NCBI RefSeq assembly: GCF_007679965.1
Contig: NZ_VEHL01000002.1
Span: 206,235-270,234 of the forward strand
Origin: Bordetella genomosp. 13
GTDB lineage: Bacteria > Pseudomonadota > Gammaproteobacteria > Burkholderiales > Burkholderiaceae_B
Direction: 5' to 3'
DNA length: 64,000 bases
Below the pieces are notes generated by a model. That model did not search any database, was not told the origin of the DNA, and worked only from the letters and a program-made list of their open reading frames with translations. Shown piece after piece: positions 9,696 through 17,381 of this stretch. Position 1 is the first letter of the stretch; each line of letters opens with the position of its first letter. Both the position numbers and the translations under genes were made by a program.

Positions 9696-9953
9696 ATGAA
9701 CCAGAACCATCTCATCTACAAAGGCTACAGGCTGACTGCCAGTGTCAAGCGGACGCCGGGCCCCGATGCCGCCCGCCCCGCCTTTACCGCGACCGTGACG
9801 GTGGCGCTGCCAGGCGACCAGGACATGCCCGGCGTCCCTCAGGCCGTGCCGCGATTCGCCTCGGGTGCGACCGTCTCCAGCCCGCACATCGCCGTGGATG
9901 CCGCCATCGACCATGGACGGTGCGTCGTGGACGGGTACCGCCGGCCTGCTTGA
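9696..9953 (+). CDS. Small hypothetical protein
   Basis: An 85-residue protein starting MNQNHLIYKGYRLTASVKR. It begins 35 bp after the transglutaminase-like gene and probably shares its mRNA. No signal peptide or membrane segment is visible. I do not recognise the family. The N-terminal YKGYRLTASVKR followed by beta-like alternation (TATVTVAL) suggests a compact beta domain. It may be an accessory of the peptidase-transglutaminase pair. Confidence 0.55.
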   Translation: MNQNHLIYKGYRLTASVKRTPGPDAARPAFTATVTVALPGDQDMPGVPQAVPRFASGATVSSPHIAVDAAIDHGRCVVDGYRRPA

Positions 9954-10071
9954 GGCTTGAGGAACGGCCGCATTCCGGGCGGCCAGATGCAGCCGCTCGC
10001 GTGAACGGAAACGCCGAACGGCGCACGCCAGCCGGGTAGCTGGGTGCGCCGCAATGCAGTGCGAGATCGGG

Positions 10072-10129
10072 CGGGTACGGGCAGTCCGCCGAAGCGGATG
10101 GCCAGATGCGGCAGGCCGTACCCGGGTAC
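10072..10129. repeat. Inverted repeat downstream of the cold-shock gene
   Basis: CGGGTACGG at 10072-10080 is inverted as CCGTACCCG at 10116-10124, and GTACCCGGGTAC at 10118-10129 is itself a perfect palindrome. It lies just beyond the leftward csp stop. There is no T-tract, so it may be an mRNA-end stabiliser rather than an intrinsic terminator. Confidence 0.4.
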
Positions 10130-10130
10130 T

Positions 10131-10334
10131 TCAGAGAACGTGGATCTTGGTGGCTTGCGGGCCCTTCGGGCCGTCGCCAGCGACGTAGCTGACGCGCTGG
10201 TTTTCTTCCAGCGTCTTGAAGCCCGCGCTCTGGATTTCAGAGAAATGCGCGAAAAGATCCTTTCCGCCGCTCTCGGGCATGATGAAGCCGAAGCCCTTGT
10301 CCGCGTTGAACCACTTTACGATGCCGGTTTCCAT
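10131..10334 (-). CDS. Cold-shock domain protein (CspA family)
   Basis: A 67-residue single cold-shock domain that binds single-stranded nucleic acid as an RNA chaperone. RNP1 is KGFGFI and RNP2 is DLFAHF. The start [14 protein letters not shown] follows a strong AGGAAGGAG Shine-Dalgarno. The 5' leader from the promoter at 10459-10487 is about 118 nt, a feature of cold-inducible csp genes. Several csp paralogs are usual in this group, so which one this is cannot be told. Confidence 0.95.
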   Translation of the reverse strand: METGIVKWFNADKGFGFIMPESGGKDLFAHFSEIQSAGFKTLEENQRVSYVAGDGPKGPQATKIHVL

Positions 10335-10458
10335 GTCGGTACTCCTTCCTGAGATTGATGTGTGTTGTCCGGAAGACAATCAAGGAAGGGAAGACGAACA
10401 ATGTGCGCCGCGTGGCGCAGGACCGAACGAATATCGCAATGCTTGAAGATCTGAGGTC

Positions 10459-10487
10459 ACTATGGGGGGTGGACCGCCGCACGTCAA
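10459..10487 (-). promoter_or_regulatory. Sigma-70 promoter of the cold-shock gene
   Basis: Read leftward, TTGACG (10487-10482), a 17-bp spacer and CATAGT (10464-10459). Transcription would begin near 10452, giving a roughly 118-nt leader before the csp start codon. Confidence 0.6.
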
Positions 10488-10548
10488 TCGATTTGATGTC
10501 ACCGGCGTGATACACCTCGCGGCAGCCGTCCCATGCGCTTTTCTCGCG

Positions 10549-11010
10549 TTACGCGGCCATGGGCCGCATGGCACACAGGATGCGGGCCTGGGCGACCAGC
10601 GTATCGCCCACCCAGGCCCGTCCCTGATATTTGCATAGGGAAGCGCTCAGGCGCAGGGCGTCGACCTCTATGCGCAGTTGGTCGCCCGGCACCGCCGGCG
10701 CCATGAATTTCGCGTCGTCGATGCCAAGGAAGTAGTACACCACCGTGCCGTGCGCGGGCCGGCTGTCCTGGCCTTCAAGCGTGAACGAGAACAGCGCGGC
10801 GGCTTGCGCCATGGCTTCGACGATCAGCATGCCCGGCATGGCTGGCGTACCGGCGCTGGAGTCGAAATAGGGTTCGTTGAACGTTAGGTTCTTGACGGCG
10901 GTGATGCGTTTCCGAGGGATGATCTCCGTCACCTTGTCGATGAGCAGCATCGGATAGCGATGCGGCAACCGGCGCAGGATTTCTTCGATGGCCAAGACCA
11001 TGCGGCGCAC
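10549..11010 (-). CDS. FabZ-like hotdog protein lacking the catalytic His
   Basis: A 153-residue hotdog-fold paralog of (3R)-hydroxyacyl-ACP dehydratase FabZ. The family pattern is clear: LPHRYPMLLIDKV, NEPYF, MPGMLIVEAMAQAAALF and GIDDAKFMAPAVPGDQL. FabZ uses a His in the loop NEPFFxGHFP and a Glu in EAMAQ. Here the loop reads NEPYFDSSAGTPAMPG, one residue shorter and without the His, while the Glu is kept. Dehydratase activity is therefore doubtful. It is not in the usual lpxD-fabZ-lpxA context, so it is a diverged extra copy. Start may be ATG 11010 or 11001. Confidence 0.85.
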   Translation of the reverse strand: MRRMVLAIEEILRRLPHRYPMLLIDKVTEIIPRKRITAVKNLTFNEPYFDSSAGTPAMPGMLIVEAMAQAAALFSFTLEGQDSRPAHGTVVYYFLGIDDAKFMAPAVPGDQLRIEVDALRLSASLCKYQGRAWVGDTLVAQARILCAMRPMAA

Positions 11011-11118
11011 TCCTGATAACCACTGGAGTCAGCGGCCGGCATGGCGGAGTCGAGTACCGGACCGTCAGCCGAACTTGCAGTGTCGCACGGAAAGACAGCG
11101 AAGCATCCGCCGGCGCCC

Positions 11119-11143
11119 AAAAAAAGCGCTGCCGAAGCAGCGC
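11119..11143 (-). terminator. Intrinsic terminator of the tctB-tctA operon
   Basis: Read leftward, a perfect 7-bp stem GCGCTGC-TTCG-GCAGCGC with a TTCG tetraloop is followed by seven T residues. It lies 35 bp beyond the tctA stop. Confidence 0.9.
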
Positions 11144-11177
11144 CAAACGTCTCAGCCCCTGGAGGGTGGGAACTGGA

Positions 11178-12683
11178 TCAACCTTCTTCCACGAACGTCT
11201 CTTCGCGCTTCTTGCGGATATTCGGCAGCGCCACGATCACGATCAGCACCGCGGCGAAGGCCAGCAGCACGGCGGACAGCGGGCGGTCGACGAAGGTGAG
11301 GAAGTCGCCGCGCGACAGCAGCAGGGCACGGCGGAAGTTCTCTTCCATCATGGGGCCCAGCACCAGGCCCAGCAGCAGCGGCGCGCCTTCGCACTTCAGC
11401 TTGCTCCACACGTAGCCGACGATGCCGAAGGCGGCGGTCAGCCAGATGTCGAACGGGTTGTAGTTCAGCGAATACACCCCGATCGTGCAGAACACCAGAA
11501 TGGCCGGGAACATCACGCGGTAAGGCACGCGCAGCAGCTTGACCCAGATGCCCACCAGCGGCAGGTTCAGCACCACCAGCATCAGGTTGCCGATCCACAT
11601 CGAGGCGATCAGGCCCCAGAACAGTTCCGGGTGGCTGGTCATGACCTGCGGGCCGGGCTGGATGTTGTGGATGGTCATCGCGCCCACCATCAGCGCCATC
11701 ACCGCGTTGCCCGGGATGCCCAGGGTCAGCAGCGGGATGAACGAGGTCTGCGCGGCCGCGTTGTTGGCGGACTCCGGACCCGCCAGGCCGGCCGGATGGC
11801 CCTTGCCGAAGCGTTCGGGGTTCTTCGACATCTTCTTTTCCAGCGTGTAGGACGCGAAAGAAGACAGCACGGCTCCGCCGCCCGGCAGGATGCCCAGCAT
11901 CGAACCCAGCGCGGTGCCGCGGATGACCGCGGGCGCGGCTTCCTTGAACTCCTGCTTGTTCGGGTACAGCGTGCCGATCTTGTCGGTGATGTCGACGCGG
12001 TTTTCCTTCTGTTCCAGGTTGGTCATGATCTCGGCGAAGCCGAACACGCCCATGGCCACGATGGCGAAGTCGATGCCGTCCTGCAGCTCGGGGATGCCGA
12101 AGTCGAAGCGCGCCACGCCCGAGTTCACGTCGGTGCCGACCATGCCGACCAAGAGGCCCAGGATGATCATCGCGATGGCCTTGGTCAGCGAACCGGAGGC
12201 CAGCACCACAGCGCCCACCAGGCCCAGCACCATCAGCGAGAAGTACTCGGCGGGGCCGAACTGGAAGGCCACTTCGGCGAGCGGCGGCGCGAAGGCGGCC
12301 AGCAGCAGCGTGGACACGCAGCCCGCGAAGAAGGAGCCGATGGCCGCGATGGCCAGCGCGGAGCCCGCCCGCCCGTTGCGCGCCATCTGGTGCCCGTCCA
12401 GCACGGTCACCACCGCCGAGGTCTCGCCGGGCAGCGCCAGCAGGATCGAGGTGGTCGAGCCGCCGTATTGCGCGCCGTAGTAGATGCCGGCCAGCATGAT
12501 CAGCCCCGCGGTGGGCGGCAGCACGTAGGTGATGGGCAGCAGCATGGCGATGGTCGGCACGGGACCGATGCCCGGCAGCACGCCGATCAGCGTGCCCAGC
12601 AGCGCGCCGATGAATGCATAGAGAAGATTCTGTCCCGTGAAGGCGACGGAGAATCCCAACATCAGGTTATCGAGTAGTTCCAT
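11178..12683 (-). CDS. tctA: Tripartite tricarboxylate transporter, large membrane subunit
   Basis: A 501-residue polytopic membrane protein of the TctA family. The start MELLDNLMLGFSVAFTGQNLL and the motif GVLPGIGPVPTIAMLLP, followed by YYGAQYGGSTTSILL, are diagnostic. It forms the channel of a periplasmic-receptor-dependent, cation-coupled carboxylate uptake system with TctB and a TctC/Bug receptor. Ten to twelve hydrophobic segments are visible. It lies 10 bp after tctB in the same operon. The receptor gene is not adjacent, so the receptor may be encoded elsewhere. Confidence 0.95.
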   Translation of the reverse strand: MELLDNLMLGFSVAFTGQNLLYAFIGALLGTLIGVLPGIGPVPTIAMLLPITYVLPPTAGLIMLAGIYYGAQYGGSTTSILLALPGETSAVVTVLDGHQMARNGRAGSALAIAAIGSFFAGCVSTLLLAAFAPPLAEVAFQFGPAEYFSLMVLGLVGAVVLASGSLTKAIAMIILGLLVGMVGTDVNSGVARFDFGIPELQDGIDFAIVAMGVFGFAEIMTNLEQKENRVDITDKIGTLYPNKQEFKEAAPAVIRGTALGSMLGILPGGGAVLSSFASYTLEKKMSKNPERFGKGHPAGLAGPESANNAAAQTSFIPLLTLGIPGNAVMALMVGAMTIHNIQPGPQVMTSHPELFWGLIASMWIGNLMLVVLNLPLVGIWVKLLRVPYRVMFPAILVFCTIGVYSLNYNPFDIWLTAAFGIVGYVWSKLKCEGAPLLLGLVLGPMMEENFRRALLLSRGDFLTFVDRPLSAVLLAFAAVLIVIVALPNIRKKREETFVEEG

Positions 12684-12693
12684 GGCCGGCTCC

Positions 12694-13158
12694 TCAGTTC
12701 ATGCCAAGAAAAGTCGGCCACAGCGGGAAGATGAGACCCAGGCCCTTGACGAATGCGATGTGGACGAACACCGTCAGCGCGATCGCGTTGGCGATGGCCA
12801 CTTTCCAGCTGAATTCGTGGCTGGCGTAGCTGCTGGTCAACACCAGGATGAAGGTCGCCAGGTAGACGCCCAGCGGCTGCATCAGCACGGCATACAGCAC
12901 GACCGTGCCCACGATCAGGCCGGCGGCGCGCCAGTCGAACCTGGCCACCGTCGTCGGCTCGGCCTTGGGCGACAGCGAACCCAGCGTGACGCCCGCGCCC
13001 AGCAGCGCCAGCACGATGCCCAGCCAGAACGGGAAATATCCCGGCCCCATGCGCGCCGCCGTGCCCATCTGGTATTGGCTGGCGATGGCGGCGAATCCTA
13101 TTCCCAGTACCAGGAACATGATCCCTGACCAGAAGTTTTGCTGCGACCTTATCCTCAT
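12694..13158 (-). CDS. tctB: Tripartite tricarboxylate transporter, small membrane subunit
   Basis: A 154-residue TctB-family protein with four predicted membrane helices (about residues 10-28, 40-60, 80-105 and 118-145). The family segment GPGYFPFWLGIVLALLGAG is present. The start MRIRSQQNFWSGIMF is preferred over the long open frame upstream. It is the first gene of the leftward tctB-tctA operon and is transcribed away from a two-component system at 13375, which probably regulates it, as in known tct/bct systems. Confidence 0.9.
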   Translation of the reverse strand: MRIRSQQNFWSGIMFLVLGIGFAAIASQYQMGTAARMGPGYFPFWLGIVLALLGAGVTLGSLSPKAEPTTVARFDWRAAGLIVGTVVLYAVLMQPLGVYLATFILVLTSSYASHEFSWKVAIANAIALTVFVHIAFVKGLGLIFPLWPTFLGMN

Positions 13159-13374
13159 GACTCCTTCCCCACGGTTATCGAGCACGAACGCGGTCTGATT
13201 ACCGCGCGTCGTCGTGCCGCCCTTGCCGCATGGACAGGCGGCAAAAGCAACCCGGAATGCTAGGGGAAAGGGCCCTGGGACAAGCATTACGAGAACATTA
13301 CGATTCGGAAAGGTGAGGGCCGCGCAACGCGTCATATACTGGCCGGCCCTTTCAAGACCGGAGCACGAACAGGC

Positions 13375-14091
13375 ATGTGGCGCTGTCTGATCATCGAGGA
13401 CGACATCGAGAACGCCCGCTACGTCGCGACCGGTCTCAAGCAGATGGGCCATCACGCCGTGATCTGCGGCGACGGGCTGAGCGCCATGCGCCGCGCGCTG
13501 TCGGAGTCGTGGGACGTCATCGTGCTGGATCGCCTGTTGCCCAACGACATGGACGGCCTGTCCATCCTGTCCGCCCTGCGCGCGATGGACAAGCGCACGC
13601 CCGTGCTGGTGCTCAGCGCGCTGACCAGCGTGGACGAGCGCGTGCGCGGCCTGAAGGCGGGCGGCGACGATTACCTGTCCAAACCGTTCGTGTTCTCGGA
13701 ACTGGCGGCGCGCATCGAGGCGCTGGTGCGCCGCTCGGTCACCACGCAGGACGACAAGCGCATGCTGCAGGTAGCCGACCTGCAGCTGGACCTGGTCAAC
13801 CGCAAGGTGACGCGCGCGGGCAAGCCCATCGACCTGCAGCCCCGCGAGTTCACGCTGCTGTCGTTCATGGCGATGCATGCCGAGCAGGTGCTGACGCGCA
13901 CCATGCTGCTGGCCTCCGTGTGGGACTACCACTTCAATCCGCAGACCAACGTGCTGGACGTGCAGATCAGCCGGCTGCGGCAGAAGATCGACGGGCCGTT
14001 CGGCCCGCCGCTGATCGAGACCGTGCGCGGCGTGGGCTACAGGCTGACCGCCGGCTTGCAAGGAGACGCGCATGCCGCTGGCGAAGCCTGA
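13375..14091 (+). CDS. OmpR-family response regulator (TctD-like)
   Basis: A 238-residue response regulator. The receiver has acidic residues EDD (9-11), the phospho-acceptor Asp in VIVLDRLLPNDMDG and Lys in YLSKPF. The winged-helix domain has LQPREFTLLSFMAMHAEQVLT and ends in TVRGVGYRL. It overlaps the sensor kinase gene. Divergence from tctBA suggests it controls carboxylate uptake, as TctD and BctD do in related bacteria. A -10 like TATACT lies at 13335-13340. Confidence 0.93.
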   Translation: MWRCLIIEDDIENARYVATGLKQMGHHAVICGDGLSAMRRALSESWDVIVLDRLLPNDMDGLSILSALRAMDKRTPVLVLSALTSVDERVRGLKAGGDDYLSKPFVFSELAARIEALVRRSVTTQDDKRMLQVADLQLDLVNRKVTRAGKPIDLQPREFTLLSFMAMHAEQVLTRTMLLASVWDYHFNPQTNVLDVQISRLRQKIDGPFGPPLIETVRGVGYRLTAGLQGDAHAAGEA

Positions 14092-15496
14092 CAAGGGCTG
14101 GCTGCCCCGCCTGTGGCATTCCATCGCGCTGCGGCTGACGTTCAACTATTGCATCCTGGCGCTGGTGACGTCGCTGATACCGCTGGGCGTCTTCTACAAG
14201 GAGACGCTGGCGCTGCTGGAGTCGCAGTTCTCGGTGCACGTGGACAACGCGGCCGAGCGCCTGGAGGCGCACTTCGCGCAGAACGGCATCGACGGGCTGC
14301 GCGAAGAGATCTCGCTGGAGCTGGGCGACACGGTCAACGGCGAGACCGAGATGTTCCTGCTGCTGGACGCGCGCGGCGAGCCCGTCATCGGCAACATGGA
14401 CCCATCGCCCGATTTCACGGCGCTGGACGAGCAGGGACGGCGCGTGGACGTGCTGCTGCGCGGCCGGCCCGTGACGGGCCTGCTGGTCAAGCGCCACCTG
14501 AACGGCGCGGGCACGCTGATCGTCGGGCACGACGTGAAGGACCTGTACACGCTGACCGACATCGTCACCCGCGTCAGCATGGCTGCCATCGCGACGATCC
14601 TCGTCGCCATCCTGCTGGGCGCGTATTTCTTCCGCCTCAGCCTGCGGCGTCGCATCGACGAGATGCGCCTGGTGGCGTCGCAGGTGGGCGTGGGACAGCT
14701 GGGCAGGCGTATCCCCATCGACGAGGACGGGCACGACGAGTTCTCGCAGCTGGGGCGCGACATCAACACCATGCTGGACCAGATCGAGGCGCTGATGAAC
14801 GGCGTGCGCAACGTGTCCGACTCCATCGCGCACCACCTGCGCACGCCGCTGAACCGCATGCTGGCCAAGCTGCACATCGCCGCCACCGAGGCCGGCAGCG
14901 TCGAGGAGCTGCAGGCCTATCTGGGCGCGCTGACCAAGGACATCGACGTGCTGGCGAAGATCTCGGAGAAGCTGCTGCAGATCGCCGAGTTCGAGTCGGG
15001 CACGCGCCGTTCCAACTTCCAGATGGCGCGGCTGGACGTCATCGCGCGCGACGTGGTTGAGCTTTACGAGGCCATCGCGGACGAGCAGGGCACGCGCCTG
15101 TCGCTGCATGCGCCGGATGCCGTCACGGTGCCGGGCGATCGCGACCTGCTGGCCGGCGCCATCATGAACCTGGTCGAGAACGCGTTGAAGTACGGCGGCG
15201 AGGGCGGCGAGATCCGCGTCGAGATCGACCATGCCGACACGCACGCCACGCTGCGGGTAAGCGACTGCGGACCGGGCATACCGGAAGGCAAGCAGAAGCG
15301 CATCGGCGAGCGCTTCTATCGCCTGCATAGCGACCAGCAGGGATACGGGCTGGGCATTGCCACCGTGGTGGCGATCTGCAAGCTGCATGGCGGCGATTTC
15401 AGCCTGAGGAATGGGCATCCGGGGCTGGTGGCCAGCATCCGCGTGCCGCTGCGCGCGGACCGGCTGTCGCGGGACCCCAATCTTTCCAAACCGTAA
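14072..15496 (+). CDS. Sensor histidine kinase (TctE-like)
   Basis: A 474-residue membrane kinase. One membrane helix is near residues 25-47, a periplasmic sensor follows, and a second helix is near 168-190. HAMP comes next, then the H-box SIAHHLRTPLNRML (phospho-acceptor His) and the ATPase boxes NLVENALKYG, DCGPGIP and GYGLGIATVV. It overlaps the response-regulator gene by 20 bp. The expected ligand is a di- or tricarboxylate, judged only from the neighbouring transporter. Confidence 0.92.
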   Translation: MPLAKPDKGWLPRLWHSIALRLTFNYCILALVTSLIPLGVFYKETLALLESQFSVHVDNAAERLEAHFAQNGIDGLREEISLELGDTVNGETEMFLLLDARGEPVIGNMDPSPDFTALDEQGRRVDVLLRGRPVTGLLVKRHLNGAGTLIVGHDVKDLYTLTDIVTRVSMAAIATILVAILLGAYFFRLSLRRRIDEMRLVASQVGVGQLGRRIPIDEDGHDEFSQLGRDINTMLDQIEALMNGVRNVSDSIAHHLRTPLNRMLAKLHIAATEAGSVEELQAYLGALTKDIDVLAKISEKLLQIAEFESGTRRSNFQMARLDVIARDVVELYEAIADEQGTRLSLHAPDAVTVPGDRDLLAGAIMNLVENALKYGGEGGEIRVEIDHADTHATLRVSDCGPGIPEGKQKRIGERFYRLHSDQQGYGLGIATVVAICKLHGGDFSLRNGHPGLVASIRVPLRADRLSRDPNLSKP

Positions 15497-15598
15497 TCAT
15501 GAGGTAATGCCGCGCGCCGCGGCGCCCGGCTTAGACTCTGGGGCTATCGAACAGGCCCGCGTCGCCGCGGCCAGTGCCCCATTACGTTGGAACGTCCC

Positions 15599-16294
15599 AT
15601 GGAGAACACGCGCGAGATCCAGGTGCCGCCCGCGCTGCCGGGCGACCAGGTGGTATTCCGCTTTTTCGACCTGTCGCAGCTGGCCGAGCTGATGACCTTC
15701 CAGCAGCTGCTGTTCCAGCCGGCCGACCCGCTTCAGCGCGTGGCATTCGCGCATCTGGTGGGCAATGCCCGGCCGCGTGCGCCGCGCGGCGCACGCAAGC
15801 CCCACAGCCGCGGCGACATCCATGCCGACCGGCAGCGGCGCCATGCCTACCGCGACGTCATGGATGCCTCGTTGCTGGGCTTCCAGAAGTGGCGGGCGCT
15901 GCCCGCCGGCGCCGCGCCGCGCTGGGATGGCCTGGGCGACCCCGACGGCGGCGTCTACGCGTTCTCGACACTGGCCTGCATTGCCCGGTCTACCCATCTC
16001 GCGCCGGACCGGGCGCTGTACGTGGAGCCGCTGCCCGCGCAGCCCGGGACGCCGCATCCACACGGGCCTGCCGCCGCCGATGAAGGCATCGAGGCGGACT
16101 GCGACATCTACCTGATCTACAGCGCGGGCTCCCGGCGCAGCTACGAAATGGCCGAGCAGCGCCTGTACATCGACCTGCACGATTTCCTGCATGGCGTGCA
16201 GGTGTCGCCGCTGGCGTCCGCGCGCTTCCAGGAACGCGTGTACGGCGCGATGCGGGCGTACTCCGACGGACGCCTGCAGCGCCTGTCGGCCTAG
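15599..16294 (+). CDS. Hypothetical protein
   Basis: A 231-residue protein starting MENTREIQVPPALPGDQ. No signal peptide or membrane helix is visible. A basic central region (RPRAPRGARKPHSRGD) separates two parts with mixed composition; the C-terminal part includes EADCDIYLIYSAGSRRSYEMAEQRLYID read across about residues 165-192. I do not recognise the family. It lies between the TctE-like kinase gene and a convergent LysR gene, and may be read alone. Confidence 0.65.
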   Translation: MENTREIQVPPALPGDQVVFRFFDLSQLAELMTFQQLLFQPADPLQRVAFAHLVGNARPRAPRGARKPHSRGDIHADRQRRHAYRDVMDASLLGFQKWRALPAGAAPRWDGLGDPDGGVYAFSTLACIARSTHLAPDRALYVEPLPAQPGTPHPHGPAAADEGIEADCDIYLIYSAGSRRSYEMAEQRLYIDLHDFLHGVQVSPLASARFQERVYGAMRAYSDGRLQRLSA

Positions 16295-16309
16295 GTGGTC
16301 GCCGTCGCT

Positions 16310-17239
16310 TCAGTTCCGCGCAGTGGCGGTCCGCTCGCGCGGCCTGGCGGGCGACGCCGCCAGTTCGTCGAATACCTGTTGCACGCAGTCGGTGAAGCGG
16401 GTGGCCAGGAAGCTGACGGGCAGGTGGTCCGACGTGACCGCATAGCTGTGGAACAGCACTTTTCCGGAGAACGGGATCTCGCAGACGTCGGGCATGCGCA
16501 ACGCGCGCGCCACGATGCCGCTGACGATGGAGACCCCCAGGCCCTTGCCCACCATGGCGCATATGGTGGGCGCGTAGGGCGTCTCGATGGCCATGATCCG
16601 CTTGTCGTCCGGCATGAAGTGCCGGTCGATCTCGATGCGGTTGACGCTGCCGCCCGGCAGCGAGATGAAGTTCTCGTGGGCGAAGTCGGCGGGGCGCAGC
16701 AGCGCACGGCCCGACAGGCGATGCGCGCGGCCCACCACGCCCACGCCGCGCGCGGCGTTGACCTCGCTGAAGCGCATGCCGGGCAGCTCGGTGCGCAGCG
16801 AGCAGAAGCCGATGTCGCAGTATCCCGTGGCGACCCACTTGGCCACGACATCCGAGCGGCCCATGTTGATGACCACGGGAATGTCGGCGTGGGCCTGCCG
16901 GAACCGCAGCAGGGCATCGGGCAGCACGTACTGCGTGATCGATCCCACCGCGCCCACGCGCAGCACGCCGGTGCCGCGGCGCCGGATCGAATGGGCGCTT
17001 TCGCCCAATGATTCCAGGCCGATGAACGCACGCTCGACGTCGGCATGAAAGGCCTCGGCCTCGGCCGTGGGAATGAGCTTGGTGCCGTTGCGGTGGAACA
17101 GCGCGAACCCCACCGAGGCCTCCAGCAGCGCGATCCAGCGGCTGACGTTGGGCTGCGAGGTATGCAGAAGGCTTGCCGCCGTGGTCATCGAGCGCGTCAT
17201 CATCACCGCGCGAAACGCCTCCACCTGCTTGAAGTTCAT
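16310..17239 (-). CDS. LysR-family transcriptional regulator
   Basis: A 309-residue LysR regulator. The N-terminal winged HTH is MNFKQVEAFRAVMMTRSMTT followed by AASLLHTSQPNVSRWIALLE. The C-terminal part is a periplasmic-binding-protein-like effector domain. It is transcribed away from the ArgH-like lyase gene, the standard layout for a regulator of that gene. Candidate LysR boxes lie at 17287-17301 and 17330-17341 between the two. Effector unknown. Confidence 0.92.
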   Translation of the reverse strand: MNFKQVEAFRAVMMTRSMTTAASLLHTSQPNVSRWIALLEASVGFALFHRNGTKLIPTAEAEAFHADVERAFIGLESLGESAHSIRRRGTGVLRVGAVGSITQYVLPDALLRFRQAHADIPVVINMGRSDVVAKWVATGYCDIGFCSLRTELPGMRFSEVNAARGVGVVGRAHRLSGRALLRPADFAHENFISLPGGSVNRIEIDRHFMPDDKRIMAIETPYAPTICAMVGKGLGVSIVSGIVARALRMPDVCEIPFSGKVLFHSYAVTSDHLPVSFLATRFTDCVQQVFDELAASPARPRERTATARN

Positions 17240-17286
17240 ACGCCTGTTTCCGTTGTGCGGCGCGGGCCGCCCGCGTCATGATGTCA

Positions 17287-17341
17287 GCATATCAAAAATG
17301 CATAGATAGCTGTAAACGGCTGATTTGACGCATATATATGC
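17287..17341. promoter_or_regulatory. Candidate LysR operator pair
   Basis: GCAT-N7-ATGC at 17287-17301 and the perfect palindrome GCATATATATGC at 17330-17341 share GCAT/ATGC half-sites. Their starts are 43 bp apart in the divergent LysR-lyase intergenic region. Resembles recognition and activation sites of LysR regulators; binding is inferred. Confidence 0.5.
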
Positions 17342-17381
17342 CGGTTCCACACTAGGCTCATCTCTACAGCCGAAGACCGAC

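Noticed and set aside
11166..12677. 500-codon plus-strand frame opposite tctA
   Set aside because: Antisense shadow; low-complexity translation and a clear TctA on the other strand.
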